A DNA stretch of 64,000 bases from contig NZ_CAMFKW010000007.1 in NCBI RefSeq assembly GCF_945957345.1, positions 62,001 to 126,000 of the forward strand, given 5' to 3'. Of the stretch, positions 37,315-46,164 are shown piece after piece. This DNA comes from an uncultured Allobosea sp. (lineage in GTDB: Bacteria; Pseudomonadota; Alphaproteobacteria; Rhizobiales; Beijerinckiaceae). Numbering within the stretch: position 1 is the stretch's first letter; each line of letters begins with the position of its first letter. The position numbers were made by a program, and so were the translations under genes. The notes beneath the pieces are model-generated. The model searched no databases and was not told the DNA's origin. It saw nothing but the letters and a program-made list of their open reading frames with translations.

Positions 37315-38472
37315 TCACGGCGGAGGGCTGGGTGTTCCGCCGGGATTCTGCAGCAGGATCGGTGGCTTGTTGCCGATGGCCCCGTGCGGCCGATCCTCGT
37401 TGTAGTATTTGACCCAAGCCTCCATCTTTTCGGCCGCATCCGCAGGTGTCAGGAACCAATGCGTGTTCAGGCACTCGCTGCGAAAGCGGCCGTTGAACGC
37501 CTCGATGAAAGCGTTGTCGGTCGGTTTCCCCGGGCGCGAGAAGTCGAGCGTGACGCCCTTGGCATAGGCCCACAGGTCGAGGTCGCGGCTGATGAACTCG
37601 GAGCCCTGATCGACCCGGATCGTCCTCGGATAGCCCATTTTCGCGCAGACCTTTTCCAGCGTGGCGACGACATCCTCAGCCCGGTAGCTGAAGCGGGGAT
37701 CGACGGCCGGCGAGAAGCGCGAGAAGGTGTCGACCACCGTCAACACCCGGATCTTGCGGCCTGTGGCGAGCTGGTCATGGACAAAATCCATCGCCCAGAC
37801 ATCGTTCGGCCGCGTCGCCGGCGCGCGGTCCTCGCGCAGCTTCGCCTTGACCCGTCGCTTGGGCGTCTTGTTCCTGAGCTGCAAGCCTAACTCATTGTAG
37901 ATCCTTCGAATCCGCTTCTGATTGACATGCCAGCCCTCGCGCCGCAGCAGCACGTCGACACGGCGATAGCCGTAGCGAACGCTTAGTCTCGCAGATCGCC
38001 TTGATCCGGGCTGCCAAGGGGGTCTGGTCGGGCCGGCACGATTTGTAGTGGTAGCTCGACGTGTCGAACTCCAGGACCGCACAGGCCCGCCGGATCGACA
38101 CCTGCCACTCACCACAGACCAGGCTGACGAGCTCGCGCTTGCGACCAGGCCTTAGATTTTTCGGCGGATCGTCCTGCAGCATCTCACGGTCCAGCGCGAG
38201 GTCGGCGACGAGCTTGCGCAGCTTCGCATTCTCATCCTCGAGCTGCTTCAACCGCCGCATCTCGGCCGGCAGCAGCCCGTCGTACTTCTTCTTCCAGTTG
38301 AACCGAAGGTCCGCGAAGCGAAATAGGTCGCTTGGCTGATCCCGGCCCGCCGGCAGATCTCCGCCACCGGAATGCCGTCCGCGCTCTGCTTCAGAATAAA
38401 CGCCTTCTGCGCGTCCGAGAACTTCGAATCCTTCATCGCCTTCCGCTCCTCCCAGCCCAAGGGAAACGACAC
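37315..38472 (-). pseudogene. frameshifted IS3-family transposase (OrfA plus OrfB)
   Basis: OrfA begins MSFPLGWEERKAMKDSKFSD with an HTH (IPVAEICRRAGISQATYF). Immediately after TYF about 20 extra bases near 38300-38320 shift the frame, and the rest continues elsewhere as NWKKKYDGLLPAEMRRLKQL. A second shift near 37985 splits OrfB within KAICETK / VRYGYRRVDVLLRREGW. The downstream DDE integrase core is still readable: AMDFVHDQ, then IRVDQGSEF and AFIEAFNGRFR. The normal IS3 programmed frameshift cannot explain two breaks, so the transposase is very probably inactive. Confidence 0.82.
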
Positions 38473-38518
38473 GGAAAACTCTACCTAAAAGCGATCCAGT
38501 TTTAAGGGCTCAGATCAG

Positions 38519-38957
38519 ATCTGCGCGAGCGGGTGAAGACCACCGGCATGCGCAACTCGAACACGATGGCGATCGCGCCGACCGCGACGATCTCCAACAT
38601 CGTCGGCGTCTCGCAGTCGATCGAGCCGTCCTACAGCCAGCTCTACGTCAAGGCGAACATGTCGGGCGACTTCACGGTGGTGAATGCCGGGCTCGTCCAC
38701 GATCTGAAGGTAAGGGGGCTCTGGGACGAGGTGATGGTCTCCGACCTGAAGTACTATGACGGCAAGGTCAGCCAGATCGACCGCGTCCCGTCCGATCTCA
38801 AGGCGCTTTACGCCACCTCCTTCGAGATCTCGACCGAGTGGCTGATCCGGGCGGCCGCGCGTCGTCAGAAATGGATCGACCAGGGCCAATCGCTCAACCT
38901 CTATATAGCGCAGCCCTCGGGCCGGAAGCTCGACGAGGCCTATCGGCTGGCGTGGCG
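38519..38957 (+). pseudogene. internal fragment of class I ribonucleotide reductase alpha subunit (nrdA)
   Basis: From the first base after the IS the frame reads [15 protein letters not shown], then [36 protein letters not shown] and [15 protein letters not shown]. These are hallmarks of the C-terminal third of NrdA, including the loop segments near the active site. There is no start, and the homology stops at about 38957 within DEAYRLAW, before the C-terminal redox cysteines. It is a gene fragment of about 146 codons, truncated on both sides. An intact copy must exist elsewhere. Confidence 0.82.
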
Positions 38958-39311
38958 GCTGGCCACGGCGAACGCACCGGCATCGTTCATGAGCGTGTCC
39001 CGTTCAAGTTCCATGATGAACTGCGGCGCACTGGTCCAGCCGTTCGGGCGATGGCTCAGCAGGTCTGCAAGCGGATGATCGGCGCGTTCCTTCCCGCCAT
39101 CCTCAAGCCGCTGAAACAGATGCAGAGGCAGGACGCCAAGCGTCTCAGACCGAACCGCTACGGCTCGCGCTACCGGGGCGCACTGCAGTGCCTTCAGCGG
39201 CGAGACCGCGATCCCGGACGCAGTGCCGTTGGCCGCAGCCAAGAACTCGGCGAGAGCGTCCAAGCTCTTCCGGTCGTCAGCCCCATCAATCTTGCGCGTC
39301 CACGGCCACAT
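38958..39311 (-). pseudogene. N-terminal fragment of an HK97-type phage portal protein
   Basis: The leftward frame starts at an ATG (MWPWTRKIDGADD). It then reads VARAVAVRSETLGVLPLHLF, then [20 protein letters not shown] and MNDAGAFAV, a pattern typical of the first third of phage portal proteins. It breaks off at about 38958 where the antisense of the nrdA fragment begins. About 118 codons remain of a protein normally near 400. No other phage gene is recognisable nearby. From 39312 to 39588 the sequence includes an AT-rich patch around 39335-39400 with no gene I can name. Confidence 0.65.
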
Positions 39312-39588
39312 GGCCGCAACGAATCACAAGCCGACGTACTTTGCAAATTAGCAATATATTAGCGGGATTAATGCCAATATTTCTTGCGTTTATGCAATTA
39401 CATTGGCGCGCAGCTGGTGAGAAGATTCGCAGGGCAGGGGCGATCATGGGGATGAAGACGGAGCTATCCGAGCCTGTTCGGCACACGGAAGGCGGATTTA
39501 CAGCCCATCTCAACGCGTATGTAGAGACGTGTATAGAGGAGAGGGACTGCAAGAAAATGCAGCGTTTTCAGTGCTTAAGAGAGGTGAG

Positions 39589-39679
39589 TGGCGGAGACGG
39601 AGGGATTCGAACCCTCGATACCCTTGTGGGGTATGCTCATTTAGCAAACGAGTGCCTTCAGCCTCTCGGCCACGTCTCC
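39589..39679 (-). tRNA. tRNA-Ser(GCT)
   Basis: A leftward tRNA beginning GGAGACGTGGCCGAGAGG, with acceptor GGAGACG pairing to CGTCTCC. The anticodon loop is TTGCTAA (anticodon GCT), a long variable arm is typical of tRNA-Ser, the T loop is GGTTCGAATCC and CCA is encoded. Its 3' end faces the phage and IS debris at 37.2-39.3 kb, a common integration site arrangement. Confidence 0.95.
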
Positions 39680-39906
39680 GGCGAGAGGCTCTATGCCTGA
39701 TTGCAGAGCCGTTTGACAAGCCTTGTCGGCAACTTCCTTCGCTCTGGCTGTGTATGCGTCCAAAGCCGAAGCCGATCAAAGAGCACTCCATTGGTAATGG
39801 AGCATGTGAGAAGCGGAGAGGTGCAGAGGCTAGGCCAAAGGCTGCTGCGCAGGAGCCTTGCGCCAGCTTGCCTTGCTCATGCCGCGGGCAGTCACTAGAT
39901 TGATCC

Positions 39907-39993
39907 CGTCCGTTGGGGTGCCGAGAGGCTGAGAGGCGTGGTTCGCGCCAACCCATCGTACCTGATCCGGGTAATGCCGGCGAAGGGAACGGT
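39907..39993 (+). promoter_or_regulatory. TPP riboswitch (THI element)
   Basis: The conserved parts of the thiamine pyrophosphate aptamer are present in order: GGGGTGCC, GGCTGAGAGG, a short variable hairpin, AACCC, then ACCTGATCCGGGTAATGCC, GGCG and AAGGGAA. It lies about 60 bases upstream of the thiO start and controls the thiOSGE operon. The stretch before it, 39680-39906, shows no gene. Confidence 0.95.
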
Positions 39994-40030
39994 CTTCGGC
40001 AGACATCGTGCTCGTGCCCCAGGCCGCTGC

Positions 40031-40049
40031 CTTCCCGGGAGCAGGGAAG
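40031..40049 (+). promoter_or_regulatory. hairpin sequestering the thiO ribosome site
   Basis: CTTCCC (40031-40036) can pair with GGGAAG (40044-40049), which contains the thiO Shine-Dalgarno just before the ATG at 40053. There is no U-tract, so the expression platform most likely acts on translation, as is usual for thiamine riboswitches in proteobacteria. Confidence 0.6.
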
Positions 40050-40052
40050 ATC

Positions 40053-41075
40053 ATGACGGCGGAACGCCCTCATTCAGACTTCAATGTCGCAGTGGTCGGC
40101 GCCGGCGTCGTTGGCCTCGCCTGCGCGACCGAATTGCTGGCGCGCGGCGCTTGCGTGACCATCCACGAGCGCGGCCCACGCATCGGTGCCGAGGCCTGCT
40201 CCTGGTATGCCGGTGGCATGCTCGCGCCGTGGTGCGAGGGCGAGAGCGCCGAGGAGCCGGTGATCCGGCTCGGGCAGCAGGCGGCCGATTGGTGGGAGCG
40301 CCATGCCGGTGGTGTCGTCCGCAACGGTACGCTCGTCGTCGCGCCCAGCCGGGACCGCTCGGAGTTGCGCCGCTTCGGCGAGCGCACCAGCCATTTCGAG
40401 GAGATCGACGGCGAGGCCATTTCCGGCCTGGAGCCCGATCTCGCCGGGCGTTTCTCGCGCGGGCTGTTCTTCGCGGGCGAAGGCCATCTCGATCCGCGCC
40501 AGGCGATCGCGGCTTTGGCCGAGCGGCTGGCCTCGAACGGGGCTGCGATTCATTTCGGCAGTGCCGTGGAACCCGCCGATCTCGATGCCGATATCGTCCT
40601 CGACTGCCGGGGGCTGGCAGCGCGCGATATCCTGCCCGATCTGCGCGGCGTCAAGGGCGAGATGCTGCTGCTGCGTAGCGACGATATCAGCCTGTCGCGG
40701 CCGGTCCGGCTGCTGCATCCGCGCATCCCGCTCTATATCGTGCCGCGCGCGGATGGGTTGTTCATGGTCGGCGCGACCATGATCGAGAGCAGCGAGCGCC
40801 GCCGCATCTCCGCCCGCGCCATGCTGGAGCTGCTCGGTGCTGCCTATGCGCTGCATCCGGCCTTCGCCGAGGCGGAGGTGGTCGAGATCGGCACCGATGC
40901 CCGCCCGGCCTTTCCCGACAACCTGCCGCGGCTCACGCGTCACGGCCGGGTGATCCATGTTAACGGGCTCTATCGCCACGGTTTCCTGCTCAGCCCCGCC
41001 ATGGCGCGGATGGCGGCCGAGGCCGTGCTGAACCCGCAAGCAACACCGGAGATGCTGCATGATCTTGCTGCTTAA
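40053..41075 (+). CDS. thiO: glycine oxidase ThiO
   Basis: A 340-residue FAD-dependent DAO-family enzyme that oxidises glycine to iminoglycine (dehydroglycine) for the thiamine thiazole ring. The N-terminal FAD motif is VAVVGAGVVGLACATELLAR, followed by EACSWYAGGMLAPWCEGES, and a C-terminal NGLYRHGFLLSPAMARM is typical of ThiO. The ATG at 40053 sits behind the sequestered ribosome site. It overlaps thiS by 17 bases and heads thiOSGE. thiC is not in the window. Confidence 0.92.
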   Translation: MTAERPHSDFNVAVVGAGVVGLACATELLARGACVTIHERGPRIGAEACSWYAGGMLAPWCEGESAEEPVIRLGQQAADWWERHAGGVVRNGTLVVAPSRDRSELRRFGERTSHFEEIDGEAISGLEPDLAGRFSRGLFFAGEGHLDPRQAIAALAERLASNGAAIHFGSAVEPADLDADIVLDCRGLAARDILPDLRGVKGEMLLLRSDDISLSRPVRLLHPRIPLYIVPRADGLFMVGATMIESSERRRISARAMLELLGAAYALHPAFAEAEVVEIGTDARPAFPDNLPRLTRHGRVIHVNGLYRHGFLLSPAMARMAAEAVLNPQATPEMLHDLAA

Positions 41076-41256
41076 CGGCGCGCCCCAGACGGTTGCCGCG
41101 AAGACGCTGGCCGAGGCGCTGGCCGAGCTGGGCTTTGGCGGCCGCATCGTCGCGACCGCCGTAAACGGCGATTTCGTGCCGGCTCGCAAGCGCGCCGAGA
41201 CTCATCTGAGCGAGGGCGACCGCGTCGAAATCGTCGCACCGATGCAGGGAGGCTGA
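41059..41256 (+). CDS. thiS: sulfur carrier protein ThiS
   Basis: A 65-residue ubiquitin-like sulfur carrier ending in the diagnostic Gly-Gly (PMQGG). ThiF-type activation and sulfur transfer make a thiocarboxylate there, which ThiG uses to build the thiazole. It starts inside the end of thiO and its stop is one base from thiG, so translation is tightly coupled. The size is normal. Confidence 0.94.
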   Translation: MILLLNGAPQTVAAKTLAEALAELGFGGRIVATAVNGDFVPARKRAETHLSEGDRVEIVAPMQGG

Positions 41257-41257
41257 G

Positions 41258-42028
41258 ATGGCATCCTTCTATGGCTTTGAGCCGCAGAACCCGCTTTTCC
41301 TGGGTACGGCGCAATATCCGTCGCCTGCGATCCTCGCCGAGGCGGTGAAGCGCTCAGGGGTGGAGGTCGTCACGGTTTCGCTGCGCCGGGAATCGTCGGG
41401 AGGCGCCGGCCAGGCCTTCTGGGCCTTGATCCGTGAGCTCGGCGTCAAGGTTCTCCCCAACACGGCCGGCTGTCACACCGTCAAGGAGGCAGTGACCACC
41501 GCGCAGATGGCGCGCGAAGTCTTCGGCACCGACTGGATCAAGCTCGAGGTGATCGGCGAGGACGATACGCTCCAGCCGGACGTGATCGCGCTTGTCGAGG
41601 CCGCGCGCATCCTCGCCAATGACGGCTTCAAGGTCTTTCCATATACCACCGAAGACCTCGTCGTTGGCGGGCGGTTGATTGATGCCGGTTGCGAGGTCTT
41701 GATGCCATGGGGCGCGCCGATCGGATCGGGCAGGGGGCTCAACAACCCCTATGGTTTGCGTAGCATGCGCCAGCATTTCCCGGATGTGCCGCTCGTCGTC
41801 GATGCCGGCATCGGCCTGCCCTCCCATGCCGCGCAGGCGATGGAGCTGGGCTATGACGGCATCCTGCTCAACACCGCCATCGCCAAGGCGGGCGATCCCG
41901 CCGCGATGGCCGAGGCGTTCGCGCTCGCCATCCGCGCCGGCCGCCAGGCCTTCGCCGCGCAGCCGATCGAGGCGCGTGACATGGCCGCTCCCTCCACGCC
42001 CGTCATGGGCAAAGCCTTCCTCGCCTGA
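41258..42028 (+). CDS. thiG: thiazole synthase ThiG
   Basis: A 256-residue TIM-barrel enzyme that combines deoxyxylulose 5-phosphate, dehydroglycine and ThiS thiocarboxylate. Typical stretches are [20 protein letters not shown], then [29 protein letters not shown] (active-site Lys) and GSGRGLNNP with [16 protein letters not shown] near the C-terminus. It is the third gene of the riboswitch-controlled operon. Confidence 0.94.
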   Translation: MASFYGFEPQNPLFLGTAQYPSPAILAEAVKRSGVEVVTVSLRRESSGGAGQAFWALIRELGVKVLPNTAGCHTVKEAVTTAQMAREVFGTDWIKLEVIGEDDTLQPDVIALVEAARILANDGFKVFPYTTEDLVVGGRLIDAGCEVLMPWGAPIGSGRGLNNPYGLRSMRQHFPDVPLVVDAGIGLPSHAAQAMELGYDGILLNTAIAKAGDPAAMAEAFALAIRAGRQAFAAQPIEARDMAAPSTPVMGKAFLA

Positions 42029-42042
42029 AAGACTTACTCCGC

Positions 42043-42657
42043 ATGAAGCTCGACCCGTTCTATCCCATCTTCGACAGCGCCGACTGGCTGGAGCGGATGC
42101 TGCCGCTCGGCGTCAAGCTGGTACAGTTGCGCGTCAAGGATCGCCCCGAGACCGAGGTCGCCCGCGAGATCGCGCGGGCGAAGGCGCTCTGCGCCGCGGC
42201 CGGCTGCGTGCTCGTGATCAACGACTATTGGAAGCTCGCCATCGCCGAGGGCTGCGAATGGTTGCACCTCGGCCAGGAGGATCTCGACGAGGCCGATCTC
42301 GGCGCGATCCGCAAGGCCGGGCTGAAGCTCGGAATCAGCAGCCATGACGAGCCCGAGCTTGAGCGCGCGCTGGCGGCGAAGCCGGACTATGTCGCGCTCG
42401 GCCCGGTCTATCCGACGATCCTGAAGCGGATGCGCTTCGGCCCGCAGGGGCTGGAACGGCTCGGCGAATGGAAGCGCCGGATCGCGGACCTGCCGCTGGT
42501 CGGCATCGGCGGCATTTCGCTGGAGCGGGCACCGGGCGTCTTCGAGGCCGGCGCCGACATCGTCGCCGCGGTGACCGACATCACCTTGAACGCCGATCCC
42601 GAGGGTAGATTGAAGGCCTGGGTCGCGGCGACGCGGAAGTATGCGAGGACAGCCTGA
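42043..42657 (+). CDS. thiE: thiamine phosphate synthase ThiE
   Basis: A 204-residue TIM-barrel enzyme joining the thiazole and pyrimidine halves to thiamine phosphate. It shows VKLVQLRVKDRPE, then CVLVINDYWKLAIAEG, WLHLGQEDLDEADL and PLVGIGGISLERA. ThiE usually has VNDR where this has INDYW, a minor variant seen in alphaproteobacteria. It starts 14 bases after thiG and ends the operon. A palindromic repeat element follows. Confidence 0.9.
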   Translation: MKLDPFYPIFDSADWLERMLPLGVKLVQLRVKDRPETEVAREIARAKALCAAAGCVLVINDYWKLAIAEGCEWLHLGQEDLDEADLGAIRKAGLKLGISSHDEPELERALAAKPDYVALGPVYPTILKRMRFGPQGLERLGEWKRRIADLPLVGIGGISLERAPGVFEAGADIVAAVTDITLNADPEGRLKAWVAATRKYARTA

Positions 42658-42717
42658 ACGTCATTGCGGGGCGGGCTGTAGGCTCAAGCCCGGAAACCAT
42701 GAGCAGGACATTCCGTC

Positions 42718-42802
42718 ATGGTCGGGCTTGTCCCGACCATCCACGTCTTTCTTTGTGGAGGGCGGTGTTCAAGACGTGGATGCTCGCCACAAGGGCGAGC
42801 AT
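42718..42802. repeat. compound palindromic intergenic element
   Basis: Three nested inverted repeats lie head to tail: ATGGTCGGG/CCCGACCAT (42718-42740), CCACGTCTT/AAGACGTGG (42741-42749 with 42771-42779), and ATGCTCGCC/GGCGAGCAT (42780-42802). The format is that of the dispersed intergenic palindromes common in Rhizobiales. It lies between the convergent thiE and SelT/SelW-like genes and could also serve as a bidirectional terminator. Confidence 0.75.
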
Positions 42803-42855
42803 GACGAGAGCTGGACAACGTCGTGTCCCGGAATGACGGAGTGGTTCCGGCGCTC

Positions 42856-43170
42856 TCAGCTCTCGGCCTCAGCCGACATTGTGTGGCCGTCGACATGGCC
42901 GAGGCTGCGCTCGGGGTCGAGCCGGTCGCGCACGCGCTGCTTCAGCACCTTGGAATCCGGGAAGCCGCCATCGACCTTGCGGTCCCAGATCAATTCGCCG
43001 TCGTAATGGATCTGGAATATCCCGCCGGTGCGCGGGATCAGGGCGACCTCGCCGAGATCCTGCCCGAAGGTCGAGAGCAGCTCCTGCCCGAGCCAGGCCG
43101 AGCGCAGCATCCAGTTGCACATCGAGCAATAGGTGATGGCGATGCGGGGGGCGGGCTTGGTCTGGGTCAT
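42856..43170 (-). CDS. SelT/SelW/SelH (Rdx) family thioredoxin-like protein
   Basis: A 104-residue small redox protein. The family signature ITYCSMCNWMLRSAWLGQEL contains the CxxC pair that replaces the selenocysteine site. PRTGGIFQIHYDGELIWDRK and GGFPDSKVLKQRVRD are the other family blocks. It is a standalone gene, convergent with the thi operon. The exact role of bacterial members is not established. The 135 bases upstream to 43305 show nothing specific. Confidence 0.88.
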   Translation of the reverse strand: MTQTKPAPRIAITYCSMCNWMLRSAWLGQELLSTFGQDLGEVALIPRTGGIFQIHYDGELIWDRKVDGGFPDSKVLKQRVRDRLDPERSLGHVDGHTMSAEAES

Positions 43171-43305
43171 GATCGGTCACCGAAGCAGGAGGTCGTCTCC
43201 GACATCCTGCTTCGCGAGCCCCGATGCAAGCCCGAAAGCCGCATGGCCGACCGGCGATCGGCTATGAGCTAAGCTTTTGTTTCAACTAAATAAAATGAAG
43301 GGGGC

Positions 43306-44799
43306 TCAAACCTCGTCGATATAGCGCCTGCGCAGGTGGGCCTTGAACACCGAGGCGTCGAGCGGTCGGCCGGTCGCCTCCGTCAGCAGTTCGTCGGTCT
43401 GGAGCAGCGAGCCCTTGCCGTGGATATTGGTGCGCAGCCAGCCGACCAGCGGGCTGAAATCGCCCTTGCCGATGCCGGGCAGGATCGAGGGTTCCGCTTT
43501 GCAGGCGGCATCGAAGATCTGGGCCGCGGTCATCGCGCCCAGCGTATAGGTCGGGAAATAGCCCCAGCCGCCGGACGGCCAGTGGATGTCTTGCAGGCAG
43601 CCGAGCCGCTCGTTCGGCACGGTGACGCCCAGCATGGACTTCATTCCGGCATTCCAGGCCGCCGGCAATTCGGCGAGCGGCATCTCGTCGGCGATAAGCG
43701 CCTTCTCCAGCCGGTAGCGCAGGATGACATGGGCCGGGTAGGTGACCTCGTCGGCATCGACGCGGATGAAGCCTGGCTCGACGCGGGTATAGCGGTGCCA
43801 TAGCGCCTCGCTCTCCCAGGCCGGTCCCGTACCGCCGAAGCTCTCGCGCATCAGCGGCGCGGCATAGGTCAGGAACTGGCGCGAACGGCAGGCCTGCATC
43901 TCCATGAGCAGCGACTGGCTCTCGTGCAGGCTCATGCCGCGCGCGGCGCCGACCGGCTGATTGAGATAGCTTTGCGGCCGGCCTTGTTCGTAGAGCGCGT
44001 GGCCGGTCTCGTGCAGCACGCCCATCAGAGCCTTGGTGAAATCCGCCTCGTCATAGCGGGTGGTGATGCGCACATCGTTGTCGGCGCCGCCGCAGAACGG
44101 GTGGGTCGAGATGTCGAGCCGGCCGCGCTCGAAATCATAGCCGAGCGCCGCCATGAACTTGAGGCCGAGCGCGCGCTGCGTCTCGGTGGCGAAGGGGCCT
44201 TCCAGCGCAGGCTGCGCCGGCCGGCGCGCCTGTACAGCCATGGCCTCCTGCGTGAAACCGGGCAGGAAGGCGGCGAGATCGTCGAACAGCGCGTCGATCT
44301 TGGCGGAGCGGCCGCCCGGCTCGTAGTCGTTGAGCAGCGCGTCATAAGGCGAGAGCCCGAGCTTCTCGCCCTTGGCCCGGCCGATCTGGCGTTGCAGGTT
44401 CAGGACCTCGGCGAGATAGGGCAGGAGCCCGGCGAAATCCGCATCGGCCCGCGCTTGCCGCCAGCGCATCTCGCAGGCGGAGATCGCCTTGCTCGACGCT
44501 TCGACCAGTTCGGAGGGCAGGGCGGTATCGACGGTCCAGACACGCCTGATCTCGCGCAGGTTCGCCTTTTCCCAGGCGCCGAGGCTGCTGTCGTTCTCGG
44601 CTTCGCCGAGCCAGTCACCGACGCGGGCATCGGTTGAAAGCCCGTGGCGCATGACCTGGAGCAGGGCCATGCTCTCGGCCCGCGTCTCGGCCGCGCCCTT
44701 CGGCATCATCACGTCGTTGTCCCATTGCAGGATGCCGATGGCGTTCGACAGGGCGGCGATGCGGCCGAAATGGGCGGAGAGGTCGGAATAGGCGGTCAT
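43306..44799 (-). CDS. M32 family carboxypeptidase (Taq carboxypeptidase type)
   Basis: A 497-residue metallocarboxypeptidase. The zinc motif HETGH is in GVLHETGHALYEQGRPQSYL, and a downstream Glu is in MSLHESQSLLMEMQ. IRTTRYDEADF-type residues and a C-terminal DIHWPSGGWGYFPTYTLGAM are diagnostic. It removes C-terminal residues from peptides in the cytoplasm. The length agrees with the family. It stands as a single gene, preceded by a hairpin that separates it from the old-yellow-enzyme gene. Confidence 0.93.
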   Translation of the reverse strand: MTAYSDLSAHFGRIAALSNAIGILQWDNDVMMPKGAAETRAESMALLQVMRHGLSTDARVGDWLGEAENDSSLGAWEKANLREIRRVWTVDTALPSELVEASSKAISACEMRWRQARADADFAGLLPYLAEVLNLQRQIGRAKGEKLGLSPYDALLNDYEPGGRSAKIDALFDDLAAFLPGFTQEAMAVQARRPAQPALEGPFATETQRALGLKFMAALGYDFERGRLDISTHPFCGGADNDVRITTRYDEADFTKALMGVLHETGHALYEQGRPQSYLNQPVGAARGMSLHESQSLLMEMQACRSRQFLTYAAPLMRESFGGTGPAWESEALWHRYTRVEPGFIRVDADEVTYPAHVILRYRLEKALIADEMPLAELPAAWNAGMKSMLGVTVPNERLGCLQDIHWPSGGWGYFPTYTLGAMTAAQIFDAACKAEPSILPGIGKGDFSPLVGWLRTNIHGKGSLLQTDELLTEATGRPLDASVFKAHLRRRYIDEV

Positions 44800-44843
44800 G
44801 CGGCTCTCTGGTGCGGAGGCGGGCGGCGCAATTGAAGTGTTTT

Positions 44844-44889
44844 CGTCATTCCGGACAAGCCGCGTCAGCAGCGCCAGTCCGGAATGACG
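44844..44889. terminator. 13-bp inverted repeat, likely terminator or dispersed repeat
   Basis: CGTCATTCCGGAC (44844-44856) and its exact complement GTCCGGAATGACG (44877-44889) flank a 20-base loop. It sits directly downstream of the old-yellow-enzyme stop and upstream of the M32 gene. The arm sequence is typical of intergenic palindromes in Rhizobiales. There is no T-run, so termination would not be classical. Confidence 0.55.
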
Positions 44890-44900
44890 ATGGTGATCGC

Positions 44901-45992
44901 TCAGGCGAACAGCTTGGAATACTGCCGCGGCTGCGAGCGCAGATATTGGTTCGGAGCCTTGACGGTGGCGCCGAGCTGCGCCGCCGCGTGCCAGGGCCAG
45001 CGCGGGTTGTAGAGGATGCCGCGTGCCAGCGCGACGAGGTCCGCTTCGCCAGTGCCGATGATCGCCTCGGCCTGCTCGGCCTCGGTGATCAGCCCGACAG
45101 CCATGGTCGTGATACCCGTCGCCTGCTTCACGGCGCGCGCCAATGGCACCTGATAGCTCGGGCCGAGAGGCACCTTCTGCGTCGCGGAAAGCCCGCCACC
45201 GGACATGTCGATGAAATCGGCGCTGCGCGCCTTCGCCGCCGCGGAGAAGGCGATGCTCTGCGCGATATCCCAGCCGCCCTCGACCCAGTCCGTGCCGGAG
45301 ATGCGGAAGCCGACGGGATAGCCTGCCGGCACCACGGCTCGCACCGCATCGAGCACCGCGAGCGGAAAGCGCATCCGGTTTTGCAGCGAGCCGCCATACT
45401 CATCCTCGCGCTTGTTCGAGAAGGGCGAGAGAAACTGGTGCATCAGATAGCCATGGGCGCCATGGAGCTCGATAGCGGCGAATCCGAGCCGCACGGCCCG
45501 GCGGGCCGAATCCGCGAAGGCTTCGATCAATCGGCCGATATCGTCTGTGGTGAGTGCGCGCGGTGGCCGGGGATAGTTCTCGAAGCCGATCGGGGAGGGG
45601 GCTTCGACCGTCCAGCCGCCTTGGTCGAGGCCGAGCTGGCCGCCGCCCTTCCAGGGCTGGGCGAGGGAAGCCTTGCGGCCGGCATGGGCGAGCTGGATCG
45701 CGATCGGCATGTCGGACCAGCGGCGGGCGGCATCGAGCGCCTTGCCGAGCGCGGCCTCCGTCTCGTCGGACCAGAGGCCGAGATCGAAGGGGCTGATGCG
45801 CCCGTCCGGCTCGACGGCGGTCGCCTCGATGATCAGGAGGCCGGCGCCCGACAGCGCGAGATGGCCGAGATGGATGGTGTGCCAGTCGCTGGCGCAGCCA
45901 TCCTGCGCCGAATACTGGCACATCGGCGCGATGACGATACGGTTGGCGAGCGTAAGGCTGCCGAGCTGATAGGGGCTGAAGAGCTGGCTCAT
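44901..45992 (-). CDS. NADH:flavin oxidoreductase, old yellow enzyme family (NamA/YqjM-like)
   Basis: A 363-residue FMN barrel enzyme. MSQLFSPYQLGSLTLANRIV starts the barrel, APMCQYSAQDG holds the Cys typical of the YqjM class, and QLAHAGRK and ELHGAHGYLMHQFLSPFSNK carry the substrate-binding His pair. A C-terminal DLVALARGILYNPRWPWHAA closes the FMN site. It reduces activated alkenes with NADPH. The start at 45992 is preferred since upstream residues have no homology, though no good ribosome site is visible. Confidence 0.92.
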   Translation of the reverse strand: MSQLFSPYQLGSLTLANRIVIAPMCQYSAQDGCASDWHTIHLGHLALSGAGLLIIEATAVEPDGRISPFDLGLWSDETEAALGKALDAARRWSDMPIAIQLAHAGRKASLAQPWKGGGQLGLDQGGWTVEAPSPIGFENYPRPPRALTTDDIGRLIEAFADSARRAVRLGFAAIELHGAHGYLMHQFLSPFSNKREDEYGGSLQNRMRFPLAVLDAVRAVVPAGYPVGFRISGTDWVEGGWDIAQSIAFSAAAKARSADFIDMSGGGLSATQKVPLGPSYQVPLARAVKQATGITTMAVGLITEAEQAEAIIGTGEADLVALARGILYNPRWPWHAAAQLGATVKAPNQYLRSQPRQYSKLFA

Positions 45993-46164
45993 GGCGGGAG
46001 AAGGTCTCGGAAGGGACAGGTTTCCCGCGCAGTCTAGAAGCCGCCGCCCGGCCAAGGCCAGTGGTCCTCGCGCAAACGCGATGCCCGATGCGTGCAGATG
46101 CACCTCGCGATGCCGGCAATCCCGGTGCTAGCCTCGCGGGGCCCATTCGCCTGCGGAGACCGCC

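Larger units (their letters stand above)
37213..38517 (-). mobile_element. IS3-family insertion sequence, degenerate, with a doubled left end
   Basis: The left terminus reads TGATCCGAGACC then CTGGATCGC. The right terminus, read inward from 38517 on the other strand, gives TGATCTGAGCCC then CTGGATCGC, so the two are imperfect terminal inverted repeats. The element is about 1.25 kb measured from the inner left end (37263) and 1.3 kb from the outer one (37213), normal for IS3. No target duplication is visible. The left flank is the opine-dehydrogenase gene and the right flank is a piece of nrdA, so the flanks have been rearranged since insertion. Confidence 0.8.

Noticed and set aside
39286..39552. 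Leftward 88-codon frame between the phage fragment and tRNA-Ser
   Set aside because: No ribosome site, no homology and unusual composition. It is probably non-coding debris.
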